Below, piece by piece: positions 25,272 to 32,517 of a stretch of 64,000 nucleotides of DNA (position 1 is the first letter of the stretch; each line of letters begins with the position of its first letter). The stretch is taken from contig NZ_CP092431.1 of NCBI RefSeq assembly GCF_022385335.1, positions 9,300,001 to 9,364,000 of the forward strand. The letters run 5' to 3'. The position numbers and the translations under genes are program-made. Source of the stretch: Streptomyces deccanensis (GTDB taxonomy: Bacteria > Actinomycetota > Actinomycetes > Streptomycetales > Streptomycetaceae). Below the pieces are notes generated by a model, which was given only the letters and a program-made list of their open reading frames with translations, had not been told where the DNA came from and made no database searches.

Positions 25272-25880
25272 TCAGCGGCTGCGGTGCAGGGCGACCAGCA
25301 GCTGCCACGCCTGGTCGGCGATCTCCCGCGGGGTGCCGTCGAGGAGGCCGTGCAGCCAGTCGGCGAGGACGCCCGCGAAGGTGGCCGCCACGGCGGACGC
25401 CACCAGCGGGGCGTCCGCGGCCCCCGCGAGCTCGCGCTCGCGCAGGCTGTAGGCGCGCAGGTCCCGGTGCAGGACCCGGCCGAGCGGCCCACCGCCACCG
25501 GGCAGGAGCAGCGCGCGGTACAGGGCGGCGTGCGGTGCGAGACCGGCGAAGAACTCCGGCAGGGCGGCCGGCGCCCGCACCGGGTCGGGGCGCCCACGCC
25601 AGGCGTGCAGCGCCTCCACGGCCTCCCGTACGACATCGGCGCAGGCGTCGACGGCCAGCGCCTCCAGGTCGGGGTAGTGCACGTAGAACGTGGCCCGGCC
25701 GACCCCCGCCCGGCGGACCAGCGCGGCCACGCTGACCTCGTGCAGCGGGTGCCGGGCGCACTCGTCGAGGAGGGCCTCCCGCAGCCTGGCCCGGGTGCGG
25801 GAGGCCCGGGGATCCTCCGTGGCCCGGGGCTCCTGCGCGGGCCGGGGCTCGTGTGCGGGCCGGGGCTCCCCGGGGGTCAT
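25272..25880 (-). CDS. TetR-family regulator
   Basis: A 202-residue TetR protein with a Pro/Arg/Glu-rich leader (residues 1-25, PRPAHEPRPAQEPRATEDPR), then the DNA-binding domain (VAALVRRAGVGRATFYVHYP). Its ATG overlaps the stop codon of the DUF1304 gene in ATGA, so the two are translationally coupled. Two tandem palindromes with TGGAC half-sites upstream of the operon are its probable operators, giving autoregulation. Confidence 0.88.
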   Translation of the reverse strand: MTPGEPRPAHEPRPAQEPRATEDPRASRTRARLREALLDECARHPLHEVSVAALVRRAGVGRATFYVHYPDLEALAVDACADVVREAVEALHAWRGRPDPVRAPAALPEFFAGLAPHAALYRALLLPGGGGPLGRVLHRDLRAYSLRERELAGAADAPLVASAVAATFAGVLADWLHGLLDGTPREIADQAWQLLVALHRSR

Positions 25881-26239
25881 CCGGCGACGAGGACGGCGGC
25901 CAGGGCGAGCGCGCCGGGCAGCGCCTGGGCGACGAGGATGCGGCGGTTGGCGGTGGCGGCGCCGTACACGCCCGCGACGATCACACAGGACAGGAAGAAG
26001 ATCTGCGCCCGGTAGCCGGTGGGGTCGTCGGCGATCAGGCCCCACACCAGGCCGGCGGCGAGGAAGCCGTTGTAGAGGCCCTGGTTGGCGGCGAGCGAGG
26101 CGGTCCGCCGCGCCATCTCGGCGTCCAGCCCGTGGAAGGACATCCCCGGCTTCTTCTGCCACAGGAACATCTCCATCACCAGGATGTACGCGTGCAGCAG
26201 GGCCACCAGCGCGACCAGCACGTTCGCCAGGATCTCCAT
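25877..26239 (-). CDS. DUF1304 small membrane protein
   Basis: A 120-residue integral membrane protein with four hydrophobic helices. FLWQKKPGMSFHGLD and AANQGLYNGFLAAGLVWG are the DUF1304 signature. Function in this family is unknown; members are often next to stress or drug-responsive regulators. It is the first gene of an operon with tetR. ATG at 26239 is taken as the start; TTG at 26245 is an alternative, with GGAG upstream of both. Confidence 0.85.
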   Translation of the reverse strand: MEILANVLVALVALLHAYILVMEMFLWQKKPGMSFHGLDAEMARRTASLAANQGLYNGFLAAGLVWGLIADDPTGYRAQIFFLSCVIVAGVYGAATANRRILVAQALPGALALAAVLVAG

Positions 26240-26282
26240 GGTCAACAGACTCCGTCGTTCACTCGATGTCTCGGATACTTCT

Positions 26283-26317
26283 TGGACAGGTGTCCACTAT
26301 AGCTGGACGGTCGTCCA
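26283..26317 (-). promoter_or_regulatory. Two TetR-type palindromes flanking a -10 box
   Basis: TGGACAGGTGTCCA (26283-26296) and TGGACGGTCGTCCA (26304-26317) are 14-bp palindromes sharing TGGAC half-sites, centres 21 bases apart, two helical turns. On the minus strand TATAGT (26301 down to 26296) lies between them and is a good -10 box for the DUF1304-tetR operon, so bound repressor would block it. Confidence 0.7.
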
Positions 26318-26376
26318 GGAAGTCCAGACCTTCAGGCTGCGACGGGTTGTCAGTGCCGACCGCTAGGTTCCGGCCC

Positions 26377-26868
26377 ATGAGTGAGCCAGAGGTGAGTGAG
26401 CCAGAGGTGATCGTGCGGCGGGCCCGCGCCGAGGACGTGCCGGGGATCGTCGTCTCCAGCTCCCTGCTCTTCGCCGAGGACGGTGGCGAGCGGGACCCGA
26501 GCCTGAACGTGGACTGGCCGCGCCTGCACGGCACCGAGGCCTTCACAGCCGCCCTCCAGGACCCGGGCAGACTGCTGCTGGCCGCCGTGTGCGACGGTGA
26601 GGTGGTCGGCCATCTGTCGGGAGCGATGTCCGGCCCCACCGCCATGCGGCCCGTCGGATCGGCGACCCTCATGGCGCTGTACGTGCGGCCCGAACACCGG
26701 CGGGCCCGGGTCGGGGCCCGGCTGGTCGACGCCTTCCTGGCGTGGGCGCGAGAGGGGGGTGCGGCGCACGCGGAGGTGACCGCCTCGGCGGGCAACGCGG
26801 ACGGCATCCGGTTCTACGAGCGGGAGGAGTTCCGTCCCCAGGCGGTCACGCTGCGGCTGAACCTGTAG
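26377..26868 (+). CDS. GNAT-family N-acetyltransferase
   Basis: A 163-residue GNAT enzyme. LYVRPEHRRARVGARLVDAF carries the acetyl-CoA-binding motif A (Q/R-x-x-G-x-G/A), and GIRFYEREEF is motif B. It should acetylate an amine or amino group; the substrate is unknown. The start at 26377 has no Shine-Dalgarno; CGCTAGGTT upstream suggests a leaderless message. Its first codons contain a perfect 15-bp tandem duplication, giving SEPEVSEPEV. Confidence 0.87.
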   Translation: MSEPEVSEPEVIVRRARAEDVPGIVVSSSLLFAEDGGERDPSLNVDWPRLHGTEAFTAALQDPGRLLLAAVCDGEVVGHLSGAMSGPTAMRPVGSATLMALYVRPEHRRARVGARLVDAFLAWAREGGAAHAEVTASAGNADGIRFYEREEFRPQAVTLRLNL

Positions 26869-26941
26869 TCCGCGGGTACCCGGGGAGCGTATGGGCGGCG
26901 GTGGACCGTCCCCCGCGCCCGGGATCCCGTACGGAGGAGAC

Positions 26942-27334
26942 ATGGCACTGGTACAGGCGGGTTTCGTGGTGCTGGACTGCGCCGAGCCGGAGAAGCTCGC
27001 GGTGTTCTACAAGGAGCTGCTCGACGCGCGGGAGACGGACGCGACCGCCAACCGCGTCGAGATCGAGGGCGCGTGCGGTACCCGGATGGCGTTCCGCCGG
27101 GACGTCAACGCCGTCCCGCCCAGCTGGCCCCGCCCCGAGAACTCCCTCCAGGCCCATCTCGACTTCTACGTCGAGGACCTCGACGAGGCCGAGCGGCTGA
27201 TCGTCTCCCTGGGCGGACGGCCCGTCGACACCAAGGAGGCCAGCGGCCCCTTCGAGGAACGCGGCTACTCCGACCCGGCCGGCCACTCCTTCACCCTCCG
27301 CCGCGAACACCCGACGGCCCCGAAGCAGGGCTAG
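26942..27334 (+). CDS. VOC-family (glyoxalase-like) protein
   Basis: A 130-residue vicinal-oxygen-chelate fold protein (VVLDCAEPEKLAVFYKELL at the start, HLDFYVEDLDEAERLI in the middle, ERGYSDPAGHSFTL at the end). Putative metal ligands are His in QAHLDF and in GHSF. Members include glyoxalases, dioxygenases and antibiotic-binding proteins; which applies is unknown. ATG at 26942 follows GGAGGA. A hairpin follows the gene. Confidence 0.85.
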   Translation: MALVQAGFVVLDCAEPEKLAVFYKELLDARETDATANRVEIEGACGTRMAFRRDVNAVPPSWPRPENSLQAHLDFYVEDLDEAERLIVSLGGRPVDTKEASGPFEERGYSDPAGHSFTLRREHPTAPKQG

Positions 27335-27347
27335 CCGGGCGAACGAA

Positions 27348-27384
27348 CGGGCGGGTGGCCCCGCGTGGGGAGACCACCCGCCCG
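27348..27384. terminator. Terminator between VOC and DUF4235 genes
   Basis: CGGGCGGGTGG (27348-27358) pairs with CCACCCGCCCG (27374-27384); the loop can pair further (CCCC/GGGG). It sits between convergent genes and likely works in both directions. Confidence 0.7.
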
Positions 27385-27394
27385 GACCCCGCTG

Positions 27395-27691
27395 TCAGTC
27401 GCGGCCTCCCTTCTCGGGGGCCGGCCAGACCCCGGTGGACCGTTCGATGGCCTTCGCGCCCGTGCGGTCCACGGCGCTGCGCACGACCGCGAAGATCGCG
27501 CCCTGGACGGCCGCCGCCAGCAGGATCTCGCCCCAGCCGCGGTCCCGGTCCAGCGCGTCGGGCGCGTCGTCCTCGTGCCGGATCAGCTTCCAGGTCTTGC
27601 GGAACGCGGCCGAGGCCACCGCACCGCTCACCCAGCCCAGCGCGAAGCCGACCGGCTTGTAGGCGACGGGCAGCTTCTTCTTCTTGGACAT
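27395..27691 (-). CDS. DUF4235 membrane-associated protein
   Basis: A 98-residue protein with a basic N-terminus (MSKKKKLPVAYKPVGFALGW) and two hydrophobic stretches (PVGFALGWVSGAVASAAF and ILLAAAVQGAIFAVV), matching DUF4235, a family common in actinobacteria with unknown function. ATG at 27691 has GGAGGAGG upstream. It follows the hydroquinone-reductase-like gene after 35 bases and is probably its operon partner. Confidence 0.82.
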   Translation of the reverse strand: MSKKKKLPVAYKPVGFALGWVSGAVASAAFRKTWKLIRHEDDAPDALDRDRGWGEILLAAAVQGAIFAVVRSAVDRTGAKAIERSTGVWPAPEKGGRD

Positions 27692-27726
27692 CTGGTCCTC
27701 CTCCTTCGCTTCGTGATGCCGTCCGG

Positions 27727-28743
27727 TCACGGACGGCCCTGCGGGGCCACGACCTCGGCGGCCGGCACCGGCCCCGGCGGCGTGCCGTCACCGAACGGGC
27801 TGCCGCCCAGATCCGCCCGCCCGTGGGGGGCGAGCCAGCCCGCCAGATCCGGCCCGAGCGGCACCACGGCGGTCGGGTTGATGCCCGTGTGCACCTGGTA
27901 GTAGTGCCGCTTGATGTGGTCGAAGTCGACGGTGTCGCCGAATCCGGGGGTCTGGAAGAGATCACGGGCGTACGCCCACAGCACCGGGTCCTCCGCCAGC
28001 TTCCAGCGGTTGCACTTGAAGTGACCGTGGTAGACGGGGTCGAAACGCACCAGGGTGGTGAAGAGCCGGATGTCCGCCTCCGTGATCGTCCCGCCCACGA
28101 GGTAGCGCTGCCCCGCCAACCGCTCCGACAGCGCCTCCAGCCGCCGGAACACCCCGGCGCAGGCCTCCTCGTACTCCTCCTGCCCGGTGGCGAAGCCCGC
28201 CCGGTACACGCCGTTGTTGACGTCCTCGTAGACCTCCGCCATCACCGTGTCGATCTCGTCGCGCAGGGCCTCGGGATACAGGTCGGGCGCGCCCTCGCGA
28301 TGCAGGTCCGCCCACTCGGTGGCGAGGTCGAGGGTGATCCGCTGGTAGTCGTTGGTGACCAGTTCACCGCTCGGCACGTCCACGACCGCCGGGACGCTGA
28401 CCCCGCCCGGGTAGTCGCTCTCCCGCGCGTCGTACGCCTCCTTCAGGAAGCGGATGCCGAGCACCGGGTCGCGGCCGTCCGGGTCCAGCGTGAACCGCCA
28501 GCTCCGGTCGTCCTGGATCGGGTCGGCGACGGCCATCGACAGGGCGTCCTCCAGGCCCAGCAGCCGCCGCGAGATCACCGCCCGGCTCGCCCAGGGGCAG
28601 GCCCGGCTGACCACCAGCCGGTAACGGCCCGCCTCCACCGGCCAGCCGTCACGGCCGTCGGCGGTGATCCGGTCCGCGAAGTGGCTCCTGGACCTCTTGA
28701 ACGCCTTCCGCCCGTACGCCTCGTTGCCCTCACCGACACTCAT
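27727..28743 (-). CDS. Glutathionyl-hydroquinone reductase-like (Xi-class GST fold)
   Basis: A 338-residue thioredoxin/GST-fold protein. VSRACPWASRAVISRRLLGL contains the CPWA active-site Cys of Xi-class enzymes (YqjG/ECM4), and RFDPVYHGHFKCNRWKL and YARDLFQTPGF are family-specific blocks. Known members reduce glutathionyl-hydroquinones. Streptomyces lacks glutathione and uses mycothiol, so this copy probably handles mycothiol conjugates of quinones; that is inference. ATG at 28743 follows GGGAGG. Downstream gene is the DUF4235 protein. Confidence 0.88.
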   Translation of the reverse strand: MSVGEGNEAYGRKAFKRSRSHFADRITADGRDGWPVEAGRYRLVVSRACPWASRAVISRRLLGLEDALSMAVADPIQDDRSWRFTLDPDGRDPVLGIRFLKEAYDARESDYPGGVSVPAVVDVPSGELVTNDYQRITLDLATEWADLHREGAPDLYPEALRDEIDTVMAEVYEDVNNGVYRAGFATGQEEYEEACAGVFRRLEALSERLAGQRYLVGGTITEADIRLFTTLVRFDPVYHGHFKCNRWKLAEDPVLWAYARDLFQTPGFGDTVDFDHIKRHYYQVHTGINPTAVVPLGPDLAGWLAPHGRADLGGSPFGDGTPPGPVPAAEVVAPQGRP

Positions 28744-28876
28744 GCCGTCCGTCCTCCCGGCCCGTCCGGATACGTCTGCCCTGATGAGGGTTCCCCGATT
28801 TACGCGACCCCCACGGTGTGAGCACGACCGGTCGGGGCAAGCGGCGAACGTGACCCGGACACCACAAGACACCGAG

Positions 28877-29944
28877 ATGGCAGACGAACGGGGCGGGGCG
28901 GTTCTCGAAGGACCGGGGACCCGTGAGGAAAGCGGGACGCGGAAGGAAAGCGGGACGCGGAAGGAAGGCGGGACACGGGAGGAGAGTGAGACGCGGGAGG
29001 ACCGCAGGACCAGGATCACGGTCCTCGTCGCCCTGGGCGCCAACCTCCTGATCGCCGCGGCCAAGACCGTCGGCGGGCTCCTCGCCGGATCGCCCGCCCT
29101 CCTCTCGGAGGCCGCCCACTCGGTCGCCGACAGCCTGAACGAGGTCTTCCTCCTCGCCGCGCTGCGCCGCAGCCGCCGCCCCGCCGACGCCCGGCACCCC
29201 TTCGGCTACGGCAAGGAGCGCTTCTTCTGGTCCCTGCTGGCCGCCGTCGGCATCTTCGTGATGGGCGGCTGCTTCTCCTTCTACCAGGCCGTCCACGCCT
29301 TGACGTCCGAGAGCGCGGAGTCCTACGACGGCTACATCGCCGGTATCGCCGTCCTCGGCGTGGCCCTCCTCTCCGAGGGGGCGTCACTGCTGCGCGCCCT
29401 GCACCAGGTGCGGCGGCAGGGCGGTGTCGACGGACTGAGGGACCCGGCGCTGCGCACGGTCGTCGCCGAGGACGGCACGGCGGTCCTCGGGGTGACGCTC
29501 GCGATCGCCGGGATGGCCCTGCACATGGTCACCGGCCAGGTGATCTGGGAGGCGTCCGCCTCGTTCGCGATCGGGGCCCTGCTCGTGTACGTCGCCTACT
29601 GGCTCGGCCGGGACGCCCGGGAGCAGCTCATAGGGGTCGCGGCCGACCCCGAACCGAGCAGGAAGATCCGCTCCCTGCTGGAGGCGCAGCCCGAGATCGA
29701 CACCGTCGAGGCCCTGCTCACCATGCAACTCGGCCTGGATTCGACCCTGGTGGCCGCGCGGGTGGACCTGGTCCCCGGCCTCGACAGCGAGGAGGTCGAG
29801 CAGGTCGCCGTCCGCATCAAGGGCTCCATCGCCCATGTGGTGCCCGAGGCCGACCAGATCTTCCTCGACGTGACGGAGAAGACGGGACCGGGGGAGCGGG
29901 CAGGGGAAAGCCCCGCGGCGACGGGGGAACGCGGCGGGGCCTGA
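28877..29944 (+). CDS. Cation diffusion facilitator (CDF) metal exporter
   Basis: A 355-residue CDF transporter with six predicted helices from about residue 48. Helix II SEAAHSVADSLNE carries the metal-site H-x3-D pattern, and helix V carries AEDGTAVLG (D-x3-type). The ARHPFGYGKERFF motif is typical of the family. It exports divalent metal (Zn, Fe, Mn or Co) using the proton gradient. The cytoplasmic domain follows residue about 265. Unusually, the N-terminus has five tandem hexapeptides of the GTRKES type. ATG at 28877 is weakly preceded by GAG. Confidence 0.9.
   Translation: MADERGGAVLEGPGTREESGTRKESGTRKEGGTREESETREDRRTRITVLVALGANLLIAAAKTVGGLLAGSPALLSEAAHSVADSLNEVFLLAALRRSRRPADARHPFGYGKERFFWSLLAAVGIFVMGGCFSFYQAVHALTSESAESYDGYIAGIAVLGVALLSEGASLLRALHQVRRQGGVDGLRDPALRTVVAEDGTAVLGVTLAIAGMALHMVTGQVIWEASASFAIGALLVYVAYWLGRDAREQLIGVAADPEPSRKIRSLLEAQPEIDTVEALLTMQLGLDSTLVAARVDLVPGLDSEEVEQVAVRIKGSIAHVVPEADQIFLDVTEKTGPGERAGESPAATGERGGA
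28916..29005 (+). repeat. Five 18-bp tandem repeats encoding charged hexapeptides
   Basis: Codons 14-43 of the CDF gene are five imperfect 18-bp units giving GTREES, GTRKES, GTRKEG, GTREES and ETREDR. The run forms a charged cytosolic extension before the first membrane helix and could vary in copy number between strains. Confidence 0.8.
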
Positions 29945-30001
29945 GTCTCGGGTGCCCGGCCCTTCGGGGAGCATGCGCGTCGAAGCGAACTTTTTCTCGC
30001 C

Positions 30002-30034
30002 GGGTGCGGGTGCGGGTGTGGGTGTGGGTGTGGT
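30002..30034 (+). repeat. G-rich hexamer tandem repeat
   Basis: Five and a half copies of GGGTGC/GGGTGT follow the CDF gene. Five GGG runs separated by three bases on one strand could form a G-quadruplex. Confidence 0.75.
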
Positions 30035-30056
30035 GAGGCCGGGGTTCGTCTGCGGG

Positions 30057-30201
30057 CCGGTGGGGCTTCTCGCGCAGTTCCCCGCGCCCCTTGAGGGCCG
30101 GCAGGGCCTCAAGGGCCTGCCGGCCTTTCGGGCCGAAAAAGCAAGGGGGGCAGCCCCGCTTTTTCAGGGGCGCGGGGAACGGCGCGACCAGCCCCCACCG
30201 G
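30057..30201. repeat. Interspersed nested-hairpin element
   Basis: Outer arms CCGGTGGGGCT / AGCCCCCACCGG (one extra base) enclose CGCGCAGTTCCCCGCGCCCCT (30071-30091) and its near-perfect complement (30166-30186, one mismatch). Inside lie GGCCGGCAGG / CCTGCCGGCC (30096-30125) and GAAAAAGC / GCTTTTTC (30135-30165). The AGTTCCCCGCGCCCCT core resembles a sequence scattered through many Streptomyces intergenic regions. It probably also terminates the flanking convergent genes. Confidence 0.65.
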
Positions 30202-30228
30202 ACCCGCACCCGACGACGCGCCGCCCGG

Positions 30229-30675
30229 TCACCCCTCCACCGGCTCCAGCACGAAGACGGGGATCTCGCGGTCCGTCTTCTTCTGGTAGTCCTCGTAGGG
30301 CGGATACGCGGCGACCGCCCGGTCCCACCACTCGGCCTTCTCGTCCCCGGTGACCTCACGCGCGATCAGGTCCTGCCGGGTGGGCCCGTCCTGGAGCTCC
30401 ACCAGCGGGTCGGACTTGATGTTGTGGTACCAGACCGGGTGCTTGGGCGCGCCGCCCTGCGAGGCCACGACCGCGTACCGACCCTCGTGCTCCACCCGCA
30501 TCAGCGGCGTCTTGCGGATCTTCCCGCTCTTCGCGCCGCGCGTGGTGAGCACGATGACCGGCAAACCGGTGTCCATCAGTGTCGTGCCCCGTGTGCCGCC
30601 CGAGCTCTCGTACAACTCGACCTGCTCGCGCACCCACTGGGTGGGGCTGGGCACGTACTCGCCCTCAAGAGGCAT
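30229..30675 (-). CDS. Deazaflavin (F420)-dependent nitroreductase family protein
   Basis: A 148-residue split-barrel protein of the Ddn/DUF385 family: [20 protein letters not shown] (F420 phosphate-binding region), [20 protein letters not shown] and a C-terminal [20 protein letters not shown]. Homologues use reduced F420 to reduce quinones or nitroaromatics. ATG at 30675 follows AAGGGACGG. Another F420-type (LLM) oxidoreductase is encoded 1.8 kb away. Confidence 0.87.
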   Translation of the reverse strand: MPLEGEYVPSPTQWVREQVELYESSGGTRGTTLMDTGLPVIVLTTRGAKSGKIRKTPLMRVEHEGRYAVVASQGGAPKHPVWYHNIKSDPLVELQDGPTRQDLIAREVTGDEKAEWWDRAVAAYPPYEDYQKKTDREIPVFVLEPVEG

Positions 30676-30733
30676 GGCTACCGTCCCTTGCTGTCGCGTA
30701 CAGACTTCTTCCGCTACCGATTCTTCCCCGCAT

Positions 30734-30862
30734 TCAACACCGGCCCCACGCGGAATCATCCTCATCGGGCCACGCCCGCCCGGGACTTGTGAAGTCGTCG
30801 GCCAGTGCGAGCGCGGCCCGCTCGGCGTCCGAGCAGTACGGCGCCTCGCGCCAGGCGGATGT
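30734..30862 (-). pseudogene. C-terminal scrap of AhpD/carboxymuconolactone decarboxylase-like gene
   Basis: About 42 residues ending at a stop codon contain [20 protein letters not shown], the characteristic W-R-E...E-R-A-A-L-A-L block of AhpD-like carboxymuconolactone decarboxylase proteins. Nothing homologous precedes it: the frame runs into the antisense of lysE at once, and the catalytic Cys motif is missing. It is most likely the remnant of a deleted gene, abutting the lysE stop at 30868. Confidence 0.55.
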
Positions 30863-30867
30863 GACGG

Positions 30868-31488
30868 CTACGGCATCAGCACCGCGAGTCCCGCGATCAC
30901 GGCGCTCGACACGAGACCGGTGACCAACCGCCCCCGGTGTCCGGTCAGCGCACGGCCCAGCAGGGCGCCACCGCCGGCGAGCAGCAGTTGCCAGCTCGCC
31001 GAGGCGAGGAACGCGGCGAGGACGAACACCGCTTGTTCCAGGGGGCTCACGGCCTCGGTGGCGCGGCTGCCGAGCACGAGCGCGGCGAAGTAGACCACCG
31101 TGGTGGGGTTCAGCAGGGTGATGCCCAGGAGGGCGAGGTAGGCGCGTGCCGGGCCGACCGGATCCCGCTGCGCCCGGGTGGGCAGACGCCGGGCGCGGTA
31201 CTGGCGCACGGCCCCGACCGCGCCGCGTACCGCCAGCGCCAGGAGCACCAGGGCCGAGGCCCAGCGCAGGGGGGTGAGCACCGGTTGCAGGGCGTTCGCG
31301 AGGGCCGTACCGCCGAGGGCGGCGAGCAGGGCGTACAGCCCGTCGGCCGTCGCGACGCCGAGCGCGGCGCACACCCCGGTCCGAAGGGAGGTGCGGGCGG
31401 TGAGGGAGACGAGGTAGGTCGCGACGGCTCCGACGGGGATGGCGATGCCGTACCCGGCGAGGAGCCCCGCGACGAGCGCGGCCGTCAT
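30868..31488 (-). CDS. LysE-family exporter
   Basis: A 206-residue membrane protein with six predicted helices. YGIAIPVGAVATYLVSL at the N-terminus and LALLGITLLNPTTVVYFAAL in the middle match the LysE/RhtB signatures (N-terminal PGP-like turn and LNP motif). It exports amino acids or related amines. A TTT-rich promoter is not obvious; the 300 bases upstream lack a gene. Its own ATG at 31488 has no strong Shine-Dalgarno. Confidence 0.86.
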   Translation of the reverse strand: MTAALVAGLLAGYGIAIPVGAVATYLVSLTARTSLRTGVCAALGVATADGLYALLAALGGTALANALQPVLTPLRWASALVLLALAVRGAVGAVRQYRARRLPTRAQRDPVGPARAYLALLGITLLNPTTVVYFAALVLGSRATEAVSPLEQAVFVLAAFLASASWQLLLAGGGALLGRALTGHRGRLVTGLVSSAVIAGLAVLMP

Positions 31489-31788
31489 GACCGGGGCGGT
31501 GTCGGCCCCCAGGGTCGGCCCGACTGCTGCTGTCCCCGCACCGACGAGACGGTGGCGAGGGACGGCGTCGGGGAGGCGTGATGGATGAACATGGGCAGAT
31601 CCTGGGGGCCGGCGCCACGGCCCCGCAACCGAATTAGGTGGCGGGGCGACAGCGGTTGAGACCCGGGGCAGTGACGCCCGATCGGCCGGGGCCCTTGACC
31701 GTGGATTCGGCGTCCGCCTACTTTGTTTGCATCCAAACGATCGGGAAGGTCCTGAGGTGGACGGACAGGTGCGTCGGGCGGGGATCCG
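31489..31788. other. Intergenic region between lysE and marR
   Basis: No gene is convincing in these 300 bases; short open frames lack ribosome sites or homology. The notable content is a plus-strand promoter with an operator-like palindrome at 31695-31738 that points into the 3' end of the convergent marR gene. Confidence 0.5.
31695..31738 (+). promoter_or_regulatory. Orphan promoter with MarR-type palindrome
   Basis: TTGACC (31695-31700), an 18-base spacer and TACTTT (31719-31724) make a good vegetative promoter. GTTTGCATCCAAAC (31725-31738), a near-perfect palindrome typical of MarR sites, begins at the -10 box. GAGGTGG follows, but no plus-strand gene lies downstream before 32518. Confidence 0.55.
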
Positions 31789-32481
31789 TCATGCCTTCGG
31801 GCGGCGGCCGCTGCGTCGGGGTGCGGGCTCGGCGCCGTTCAGCAGAGTGCGGCGGCGCTCCTCGCCGTGTTCCTCGACCTGGAGCACGACACTGCGCAGT
31901 CCCTCCGCGAGGCTCCGGCACTCCGCGTCGCTGAGCTGCCCGGTGACGAAGGCCTCCTCCTCGTTGAACGCCGGGAACACCCGCCGCATCAGCTCCTCGC
32001 CCTCGTCGGTGAGGGCCAGCAGCACCAGCCGCCCGTCCGTCGGGTGGTCCGCCCGCCGCACCAGCCCCCGCGACTCCAACGTCCGGGCCACCCCCGTGAG
32101 CGTGCCCTTGGAGATGCCCGCCTCCTCGGCCACGTGCCGGGTCTCGGACTCGCCCCACACCCACACGACCCACAGCACCACGAAGGCCGTCCAGGTCAGG
32201 TCGGAGCCGCGCAGCACGGAGTTCTCCAGGTGCTGTCGCACCGCCGACGCGGCCCGGTAGATGTTCGCCACCGCCGCCATCTGGTCCCGGCGGATCGAGA
32301 AGTCCCCGAGCTTCGCCGCGGCGAGCTTCTCGGCTTCGGTGATGGATCGCTGGCCGGGCACGGGTGCTCCTTCGGTCTCACGGCCGGACGCGAGGGCCCA
32401 GTGCGGCCACCCCGGTCCCGGTCCGTCGTTCATGCGGACATCAGGTAGTTCGAGCGTTGGATCGTTCGGTCGTTCCGTCAT
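31789..32481 (-). CDS. MarR-family regulator
   Basis: A 230-residue protein whose centre is a MarR winged helix (RHVAEEAGISKGTLTGVARTL, wing HPTDGRLVLLALTDEG). The N-terminal 75 residues are longer than usual. ATG at 32481 has TACAAT 13 bases ahead and would be leaderless; ATG at 32433 would give 214 residues and leave more room for the divergent promoter. It is 36 bases from the divergent LLM oxidoreductase gene and is likely its regulator. Three 8-bp direct repeats (CGTTCGGT, CGTTCCGT, CATTCGGG) lie at 32463-32486. Confidence 0.85.
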   Translation of the reverse strand: MTERPNDPTLELPDVRMNDGPGPGWPHWALASGRETEGAPVPGQRSITEAEKLAAAKLGDFSIRRDQMAAVANIYRAASAVRQHLENSVLRGSDLTWTAFVVLWVVWVWGESETRHVAEEAGISKGTLTGVARTLESRGLVRRADHPTDGRLVLLALTDEGEELMRRVFPAFNEEEAFVTGQLSDAECRSLAEGLRSVVLQVEEHGEERRRTLLNGAEPAPRRSGRRPKA

Positions 32482-32517
32482 TCGGGATCAAATTGTACGG
32501 AGGAGAGGGAATCCCCC

